Positions 56,263-64,000 of a stretch of 64,000 nt of DNA are shown piece after piece (the first letter of the stretch is position 1; the number at the start of each line of letters is the position of its first letter). The notes under the pieces were generated by a model. The model saw only the letters and a list, made by a program, of their open reading frames with translations, did no database searches and was not told the origin of the DNA. Position numbers and translations under genes: made by a program. Origin of the DNA: Azadirachta indica (Eukaryota; Streptophyta; Magnoliopsida; Sapindales; Meliaceae); NCBI GenBank assembly GCA_022749755.1, contig CM040453.1, positions 12,285,368 through 12,349,367 of the forward strand, given 5' to 3'.

Positions 56263-57786
56263 TTAAGTTGAATCCTTAACAAGATCATCATCATGATCAT
56301 CCTCATGATCATGATCATGATCATCATGATTTGGTTGATGATCAGCATCAGCTTGAGAAGCCATGGAAAGCTCAAATTGTTGCAAAGAAACAGAAGGAAT
56401 GAGATCTTCCCAGCCTTTGATGGGAATATTATTGTTGCTTGCTGAACCATCAATGCCTATATGTGTTACATGCTTCACATCTGTTGGAAACCCTATTTCA
56501 ATTTCCTTCTCAAATTCTTCCATCTCTTCCTTGTATACTGCAAATTAATTAGTAGATAAATCAAAATTAAAATCAAATTAAAGAATATATATAATAAGAA
56601 TTATGTTACTAATTGTGTCAGAGATAGCATCATAAGTAAAAGATTATTTAAGTATAAAGAATATTGATTTTTTTTTATAAATATTATAGAAAAATAACTC
56701 AAAATCCTTTGTTAAACCAATGTCATCAGCAAGGTTTATTTATAACTTTAAGTCTCTTATACCATCCAACAAATTTTATCGAATGAATTAACTAGTACCC
56801 ACAAAAAATATAGATTTGTTTCATGTAAATTATATTTTTCTCTTTTTTAAAGTAGAGATGACAAAATAAAAAGTTTAATATCTAAGAAACATACATTAAC
56901 ATAAAGTTGATGCTATTTCGTTGCACAATTAAAAATTCAAAAATTTCCTATAAAAAATTTGTTGACTCCATTAAAATTGTAATTTTAAATTTTAAAACCA
57001 TAACTTAAAAAATACCACAAAAAATTTAAATATTTTAATGTAAAATCTGAAACATCTAATAGAAATTCGATTTACCGAAAAATAAAATCTATTTAAGTTG
57101 CTGATCAAATATAAAGTATATACATTTGATTCAGAAATATATATGTATATAAAAAATTTTCAAGGACATTCGTAACTTTTAAAATAAGAAGAAGTTTGCG
57201 TGTAAGTAGTACAAAACCACGATGATTTGTTTAAAATTAATAATGCTGTTTTTGCATTATATATTGTAAATTTACTCAAATTCGCATTTTATAAGAAAGT
57301 AAAAATTTTGAAGCAATAAAAATTATGGAGGCGTATGCATGCATGAAATTGATAAAAATGTATAATTATCAAGAAAAAAGAAAAAAAAAGTATCAGCAAA
57401 TATATAAATATAAATACCAAATAATTGAGAGATTGTTTTGAAGGTCTTAAAGAGCCTGTGGAATCCAGTGGAGATACCAGGCTTGGAAATAGCCAGAAAC
57501 CTAAACGAACTCTTCATACTTTCATTACTCGATAGACTCTCTTCATCTTCTTCTCGATTCCCTTCACAACACAAACAAACAAACAAATCATAAAACAAAA
57601 AATAAAAATAAAGAAAGCAAAGAAAGCAAGCAAGCAAGAAAGAAAGAGACTCATTGTAGAAGAATTAGAAACTGTGGCTGCTGGCTTTCTGTTGTGTTGT
57701 TGTTGAACAGCAACAGCAATGCTTGATTCAGAAACACACCCGACAGAGAAAGGAAGAAGAACAAATCTTTCTATTCTGTCTCTCAT
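56263..57786 (-). CDS. RIC4: ROP-interactive CRIB motif protein, RIC4-like, three exons
   Basis: RIC proteins bind active ROP/RAC GTPases; RIC4 promotes fine cortical actin at growing tips. Exons in transcript order are 57786-57651, 57561-57418 and 56537-56263, joining to 184 aa. The N-terminus MRDRIERFVLLPFSVGC is the RIC2/RIC4-type membrane-proximal motif. A middle block (MKSSFRFLAISKP...FHRLFKTFKTISQLF) is basic and hydrophobic. The CRIB motif IGFPTDVKHVTHIGID is at about 108-123 with all key His, Pro and Gly positions, followed by PIKGWEDLIPSVSLQQFEL. The last ~35 residues form an odd His/Asp-rich tail encoded by GATCAT-type repeats. The first intron is only 89 bases. RIC4 placement rests on the N-terminus and on its neighbour, the PFA-DSP gene, as in Arabidopsis; RIC2 cannot be ruled out. 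Confidence 0.9.
56283..56345. repeat. GATCAT-type repeat inside the RIC coding end
   Basis: Overlapping GATCAT/ATGATC units encode the His/Asp-rich tail. Each unit is palindromic, so both strands read nearly alike. Confidence 0.85.
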
Positions 57787-57839
57787 GTTTTTTCTGTTTT
57801 CTGATTTTTATTTTCAGACAAGAAAATGAGAGAAAGTGG

Positions 57840-58060
57840 AAGAGAAAATATATGGGGAAGTGGGTTTGAAGAAAACATGCAAATTTGGATGTGGGGAGTA
57901 CTGGTTTGTTATAATGGTTCGATCATGGCTTTGTTTTTAAGTTACAATTATATTATTATCATTCTTACGTATAATTATTTTGTATAATATATAAAGTCAA
58001 GGTATATATGATCATCACGATCACGATCATGATCATGATTATGATGATGATCAGAAGTTA
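57840..58060 (-). promoter_or_regulatory. RIC4-like upstream region with TATA-like box and palindromic GATCAT repeat
   Basis: An ATATATTTTC at about 57845-57855 can serve as a TATA box, with the ATG 60-70 bases downstream. At 58010-58053 there is a run of GATCAT/GATCACGATCATGATCATG units like those in the coding end of the same gene. Confidence 0.4.
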
Positions 58061-60260
58061 GCTTGTTTGGTAGAGAGAGATCATATATGTTTGTACGTAC
58101 GCCAAACCAAACTCATCATACCGGTATTGATTATTATATTATGTTTAGGTAACACTTTTTCGAAAATTAAAAAAAAAAGAAACGGATAATAACATTTTAG
58201 TTCCTAAACTTTGTAATAATAACAAGTAAGGGCATGCTTTGCCCCATCTTAACAATTTAGATTGCTCTGTTTTCTTTTTGAAGTTTAACCCTGCCATTGA
58301 TAACGTATCATTGAAATGGGGACCACAATGTCAATGTTTAGAACAATTACACACAAACTCGTTATTTAATTAAAGTATAGGAACAATATTATTGCACAAA
58401 AGAAAATTAAGAAAAAAAGCCATCTAATATGAGCAGATTAATTATTGTGAAATATATATGTATGATTAAAAATATTCGTTTATCATCTTTTTTTAATTAA
58501 ATAAATATTAAAAGTATAATGTTTGCAAATCATTTTTCTAATTAGGATTCCATTTTATTTCAAATTTTTATATTATTTATGGTATCATCCCAATGTTATA
58601 TTTTTTAAGATATATTAAAAAATTAGGATAAAATTCAAAATTAAATAATGTTAGGAATCAGAAAATCTTTATAGATATTGTTATATATGACATGATAGTA
58701 TTGATTGATTAAAATATAAAGTCAATATAATTAATAACAATAAACAATGTAAACCATATGACAACTATAATATTGCGCTAATTTATATCTCATAATTTCT
58801 ATAGCAAATTTATAATTTTAGTATTATTAATTTAGAATGTGTAATATCACTCTTATATACAAATAAAAAGAATATAATATATATATATATATGGGATGGA
58901 TCAATAACCCGTTAATTTTATACATTTTCTTACACTATTTATACATTATAGGATTTAGGCATTTTTAAACGGTTAAAAATTTTATCTAACATGTGTATTA
59001 CTTATATTAATTAAATATATTAAAATTTAAATTTTAATAATTAAAACTAAGATGCTTGATTTAGTTATTTACAAATAATGTAAGAAATTATAATAGTTAA
59101 TAATTATTGATCTTTCTATTAAATATATACAAGCTTAAGCAAATCAATAATTCTTTAATTTCATACGATTTCTTACATTATTTATATACTATTAAATCTA
59201 TATATTTTTAGTGTAAAAAATTAAATTAGATACATATAATTGACCCACATGTATACATTTATACGTACATATACATATACCTATAAATAAAATTTTATAG
59301 TTTAATATATGTTAGTGAATGGTGAAGGTTAACCTACTGAAATTAACATCGTTATGGGCAGCTAACCCACGTATGAAATTGAGATATGCAATATGTAGAT
59401 GGTGATGGCGATGGCGATTAGGTAGAACTGATCAATAAATTCATTTTTCTTTCTCATTAAACATTTTCCTATTTAAGATTCTACACTGGGCTCCTATTCC
59501 TACCCTTTACTTGCCTCTCTTATACAATAAGCCACCAATTTTTATTTTATTTTATTTTTTTAACTCCAAGAGAAAAAAAGTTATGTGTCGTTGTATTTAA
59601 TTATTTGATTTTAGATTGTTTTGTTCTTGTGTGTGTTTGTTGACTTGATTTGGACTCTACCTAACATGGAATTGTAGTGCATTCCAAGCTATATATCCTT
59701 TAATTTCTACAACAAAAACTATGAATATAATATTATAATGTGATCGATAGAGACCAACCTCAACATTTCTTCATTCTAAAGAAGTAGACCATCATTGATT
59801 GTTGAATTTGGGAGACTATCGCTTTTCTTTTTTTTCTCAAAAAATTTGGTTGAGATTTAAGAAATATCATTAAATTTGTTGGAACTTAAAAAGAATATCG
59901 ATAAGGATATGAAAATTGACATATATCCCGAACGTTTGGAGGTAGACAAATACTTTAAAGTTAAATGTCCATTAATTTAATTTATTTCATTATTATTATT
60001 ATTTTGTCTCAAAATTTTGGTGATATAACATAGTATAATATAATATTTTTAATTATAATAACTTAATTCTTGTAATTAGTGCCAAACTATTCACTTCATA
60101 TAAAGGATTAAAATGTTAAAATTATAATTTTTATCATAATTTATTATTTTTATAAAATTCAAGAAGAAGAGTATTATTATCTAAAAAGATATTACCGACG
60201 AGTTAGAGAAAACTGATATAAAAGTTCCTTCATATTTGATTTATTGGACTTATTGGTCTT
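58060..60260. other. AT-rich intergenic DNA
   Basis: No gene seen. (AT)n runs occur at about 58877-58892. Near 58905-58990 and 59130-59230 a diverged direct repeat (GATCAATAACCCGTTAATTT / AATCAATAATTCTTTAATTT and following text) is visible, about 230 bases apart. Confidence 0.45.
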
Positions 60261-60264
60261 AGTG

Positions 60265-60831
60265 GTTTCAAAAATATTTATTAAAGTTCTAATTTATTAA
60301 AAGGTAAGGATTAATTATATCTTCATATAATAATAGTTATTTAACATAAATAATTATTAAACCTTTAAAGTTTGATAAAATACAAGATGTTTATAAAATA
60401 CAGTGGTAAAATAAATAATGATGTTATTTTATGGCACATCAATAATATAATATTTATTAGTATACCACAAAATTATTTCTTTTATAAATAATCTTTTTAT
60501 TTTTTATTATACTACATATATAAGCTATATATAAATATATTTGAATGAAATTATTATATAATTATAAATAAATTACTTTATTTAATTTCTAATGCATAAC
60601 GAATGTTGAATTATTAATATATTGTAAAATAAATAAATTTATATTTCAATTATAATATATCAATAACTTTTTAAATTTTCAATATGTTATAAAATAATAC
60701 TTATTATTATTATTATATTTATTTTTAATCAGGAGTTTAAAAAAATAATTTTCTTAGCTAATTATAATTAAACAGGAGTATTGTACGTAATTTTTTTAAT
60801 AAATTAAAACTTTGATATATATTTTTGAAAC
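60265..60831. mobile_element. Foldback element, family copy B
   Basis: The left end GTTTCAAAAATATTTATTAA pairs with the reversed right end GTTTCAAAAATATATATCAA, continuing through AGTTCTAATTTATTAAAA. The size (567 bp) and inner phrases such as AAAATAAATAATGATGTTAT and ATAGTTATTTAACA resemble the foldback at 25643-26228. Confidence 0.65.
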
Positions 60832-60834
60832 TGT

Positions 60835-62160
60835 TAAAATTACTTGATCTATACCAAACTTAAAGATTTGTACGTTATTTTTCTGTTACATAATTATTTA
60901 ATAAGAAAGGAGTGAGTCACAAGTACCCATAAATATTAGAAAGAAAAAAATTAAATGAGACAGTATTGATAAATTATGATATGCGATAAGAGTCGCCACA
61001 ATTATGAATGTAATTATTGTAAAAAAGTATAATATTTATATAGTTTTTTAGATAAATGTATAAAAATAAAATGTTAAATATATTTCATTTAAAAACTTTT
61101 TTATTTATTACATATTAAATTATTATGAAAAATGTAAAAGACGAGGGTTAAGATCATTTTAATATATCGGCGTAAGATCATTTCAATATATAGGTATGTT
61201 TCGAGCCATCGTTTATTTATTTTAATTATTATTCTTGTTTTTATTTTTTTTATAAATGAAATATGCGTTTGCAATGCCAGACCCAGGTTCCTAACATTAT
61301 TCAAATCTTTTGTTTTTTAATTTCTTTATAAATTATTTTTTCTAACTTATCTAAATTTCAATTGTTTAAGTATTATTGTAAAATTTTAACATGATCCACA
61401 GTACTCATTAAATGTATTAATTTTACACTTTCATTGGACACATACTAACATTTCGAGTTTGTATCCCATCATTATTTTATTTTATTTTTCTTAAAAATTA
61501 ATTTAAATTTTCATTGTACTGATGGGTAGCATAATTGGAAAAATTTTTTAATACAAGAAATTTGAGATATTAATCTTTCTAAAATCAATACTAAAAAAAT
61601 AGCATAATAATATTACTCAATAATAATAACAACAATGTCTCCAAAGACAAGTAAAAGAATTGGATAAATATTTTCAAAATTCAACCAAATTCAATTTTAG
61701 AGAAGATCCAAATTCTGTTGTACCGTAAACAACACAATAATCATAAATAGAATCGTTTTATTGTACAGCCGCTGTACGGTACATTCACAAAAAGCGAAGA
61801 TTCGTAACACAATTTGTAGGCCACCTCTAATTTTAATTGACCGTTAGATTGTATTTTGAACAATCCAACAGTCCAATGAAGAAACTATTCATAAAGTCGC
61901 GTTGTAACCCTAAATATATGTTTAAACTAACTTTCAAAGTTATGATAAAAAGGGTTCTAAGGAAAGCCATGAAAAAATATATATATATATATATCATAAT
62001 TATATTCAACAAGAAGAAGAACAATCTGGTGTTTAACCAATTAGTATAAAACCTTTCTGTGTTTATCATTACAAAACTCGAAAAAGAAAAAAAGAAGGAC
62101 AAAAAGAAAGTGGAGAGTGTAAAGACACTCGAAAAGAATGAGGTTAGCCTACGAAAAACA
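60835..62160. other. AT-rich DNA and probable GDT1-like 3'UTR
   Basis: No gene. From about 61690 onward it is likely 3' flank or UTR of the minus-strand transporter gene. It includes a short perfect inverted repeat. Confidence 0.45.
61719..61783. repeat. 65-base hairpin-forming inverted repeat
   Basis: TGTACCGTA and TACGGTACA are perfect inverted copies. Inside, ACAATA pairs with TATTGT, and a TGTACAGCCGCTGTACGG mini-palindrome overlaps the right arm. It could be a very small MITE or a 3'-end RNA hairpin for the transporter gene. Confidence 0.5.
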
Positions 62161-62163
62161 AAC

Positions 62164-63982
62164 TTACAGTGGAGGATAGAAGTAAGACGACATGGAGAAC
62201 CCGAGGAAAAGCAAGCCTCCGATTGTAGCGACTGTCCGTTGTGAAATCTTCGATGCCAGCATGCTGCCTCCAACCACAGCCAGTGATGTACAGATGGTGT
62301 GCCCCACCGTTGCGCCAACTGCAACTCCAACAGCATTTTTGTGCGTTGCTAGCTGCAGAGACAGATATTATGCTTCATGTTATGATCATACATTTCAAAC
62401 ACTTCGAGTTCATATGCAACTGCCAGTGATAGAGACAAAAGAAAAAAAAATGTTTCTACTTTTGGGTTAACACAAGTACAAAGCTTATAACAGCAATGTC
62501 AAAGAGTCACGAGAGTCAGCAACTGGTCAGAAGTGAATGTATAATCCAAAAAGGAAATAGATGTATGTATAAACTATTCAAAGATAACAAGTTACGACTA
62601 TGAGGCCAGGTTTTAAAATAAGGCCCAAATCAATTCTAAGCAACTGCATATTAGGAATCACATGACGAAAGTACACAGTCAATTTGGGAAGGTTTTTTTT
62701 CTTTTTGGGGGCTGGGAATAAGAAAAGTCGATTTAAGTAGTTGAGAGCAATACTTTGATAAAAGACTGAGGAATCCAGAAAAGAAAATTTAACTTACAGC
62801 AATTGTGGCTATCTGGCTACGGTCTCCCCACTCTGCTAGAAACGTCAAAATGAATGACTGAAATGTAAAAATAGATGCTTGGATGAGACGGTAATCAGAA
62901 GATTTAAAGTGAACAAACTTAAGAATGTCAGAAACAATAGAATCAGAAAAATTTTACCACTACAAGGATGAAGTTGGAAAGTTGATTCCAAATAAAGATC
63001 ACTGAAGCCTACCTCTAAAAATATGGGAGTACAAAATCTTGAAAAGATGCGACGTAAGCTTGTCTTCCCTTGCCCAGCCTCAAGTTTCTCCTCCACCTGA
63101 TTTGTAAATGCATAAAAAAGCATTCGAGATAAGCATAGTACAAAATATGAACAAGTTAACAATTAAAAAAAGCCAAAAAGGGGCATCTCAAAGAACGACA
63201 TTCACTACAATATCATGAACAGTCAGAGAGGGAAAAAAAATGATAAAAATCTTCTACGAGTCTTCTGCAGCAGGAAAAATTAGACAAAGAAATTAAGCAT
63301 TATTTTTAGATGATTAGCTCAGGTCAGATTTAAGTTAGACAATAATAAGCAACCTGCCAATCCACCAAATTTACGGAGTCTACTCCATTATCTTCTGCAG
63401 TGAGATTTTGCACTTAGGTTTCTAATTTTTTTTTTTTTTTTTAAGATTTCACATAGACCTTGAACCCACCCCATCCCTTACACTAAATGTAAATTAGAGA
63501 AATTCTCCCTCCAAGGTTGGTATGTTTAACTGATACCTTTTTGTTTTAATTATTTATGCAGACAAATAAAACTCGAAATATGAGCTCAAATTATTTTACC
63601 ATTGGAAAGCAACAAGATTCTAAGACTCAATATATTTACATAAAAATTTTGCTTCCCGACCAAAAGGTCAGAGATGCAAACCCTTGGGTTCGCATACAAG
63701 GCTTATTGTCACACAAGTTTCCTAACAACCGTCTTGCAGTATTCTCCAGTTTAGAAGATAGCGAACTTAAAGATGTTCACAAAGTTTCAATTATCAAAAA
63801 GAAAGAACTGAACAAAAAATATGCATATCATAAGCAAATTTTTTTTTCTTCAAGTAACAAACTTTGAAACCGGCATGGACTAGAGGAAAGATGTACCTCC
63901 TCCATTTCCTTTTTCTGATTTGATTTTGAATCTGATCTCCAAGCTATGTAAAGTAACCGCAGACCAAAAAATGCATAAAGAA
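62164..63982 (-). CDS. GDT1-like (UPF0016/TMEM165) cation transporter, 3' part
   Basis: GDT1 family proteins carry Mn2+ and Ca2+ against protons; the plant PML3/4/5 type sits in the Golgi or ER and supports glycosylation and wall building. Four exons are visible in transcript order: 63982-63897, 63096-63013, 62857-62798 and 62352-62164. They join in frame to about 139 codons at the C-terminal end; the rest lies beyond the window. Visible parts are the first half's last membrane segment (VLYAFFGLRLLYIAW), a charged cytosolic linker (KKEMEE/VEEKLEAGQGKTS), then LESFILTFLAEWGDRSQIATIA with the second family signature E-x-G-D-R-S, LATHKNAVGVAVGATVGHT and the final helix GGLLFLGFSMSSYFYPPL. No lesion is seen. 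There is no sign of a plastid form in this part. The exact paralogue is unknown. Confidence 0.93.
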
Positions 63983-64000
63983 CTGCATACAAAAGGAAAA

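Noticed and set aside
62192..62470. Plus-strand frames near the GDT1-like last exon
   Set aside because: Antisense to a well-conserved exon.

Overview
This is a nuclear genomic window from a flowering plant, most likely a eudicot. Long AT-rich intergenic DNA separates genes split by small GT-AG introns. Every recognisable protein is a plant homologue, and several carry plastid or secretory targeting peptides. I saw no bacterial, organellar or viral segment, no tRNA or rRNA gene and no CRISPR array. Splice sites below were placed by hand on GT/AG boundaries that keep the reading frame and the family alignment.

Layout. Positions 1-5.9 kb are AT-rich and include a degenerate 77-bp tandem repeat at about 4.45-5.1 kb. 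Isopentenyl-diphosphate isomerase (IDI) lies at 5984-9509 (+). An RraA-like aldolase lies at 15832-16332 (+), with an upstream leader exon and a long leader intron that carries a MITE. A TBL/PC-esterase O-acetyltransferase gene lies at 17387-23912 (-). Foldback elements, a 31-bp minisatellite and AT-rich filler cover 24-30.7 kb. A decayed, intron-bearing histidinol-phosphate aminotransferase pseudogene lies at 30731-36783 (-). MBS1/MBS2-type zinc-finger protein is at 40009-40323 (-), and a 79-aa unrecognised ORF with a good TATA box is at 43394-43633 (-). A PFA-DSP (Siw14-like) phosphatase is at 46863-48730 (-). After a 684-bp tandem duplication (51.5-52.8 kb) and a small GC-rich island (54.3-54.7 kb) come a RIC4-like CRIB protein (56263-57786, -) and the 3' half of a GDT1-like manganese/calcium transporter (62164 to beyond the window end, -).

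How the genes relate. They are individually transcribed and do not form an operon: IDI makes DMAPP for isoprenoids, MBS acts in singlet-oxygen signalling, PFA-DSP is an inositol-pyrophosphate/phosphotyrosine phosphatase, RIC4 is a ROP GTPase effector, TBL acetylates wall polymers and GDT1 is a Golgi cation transporter. The set IDI, RraA, MBS, PFA-DSP, RIC4 matches, from memory, two duplicated Arabidopsis blocks (around At3g02770-02800 and At5g16440-16490). The window therefore appears to hold an ancestral eudicot block into which a TBL gene, an aminotransferase pseudogene and many small transposons have been added.

I found no convincing new multi-gene system. The points most worth checking are the IDI C-terminus, where an extra Thr hides a peroxisomal HKL signal; the two-codon uORF touching the RraA start; the 79-aa unknown ORF; the minisatellites; and a foldback family present twice.
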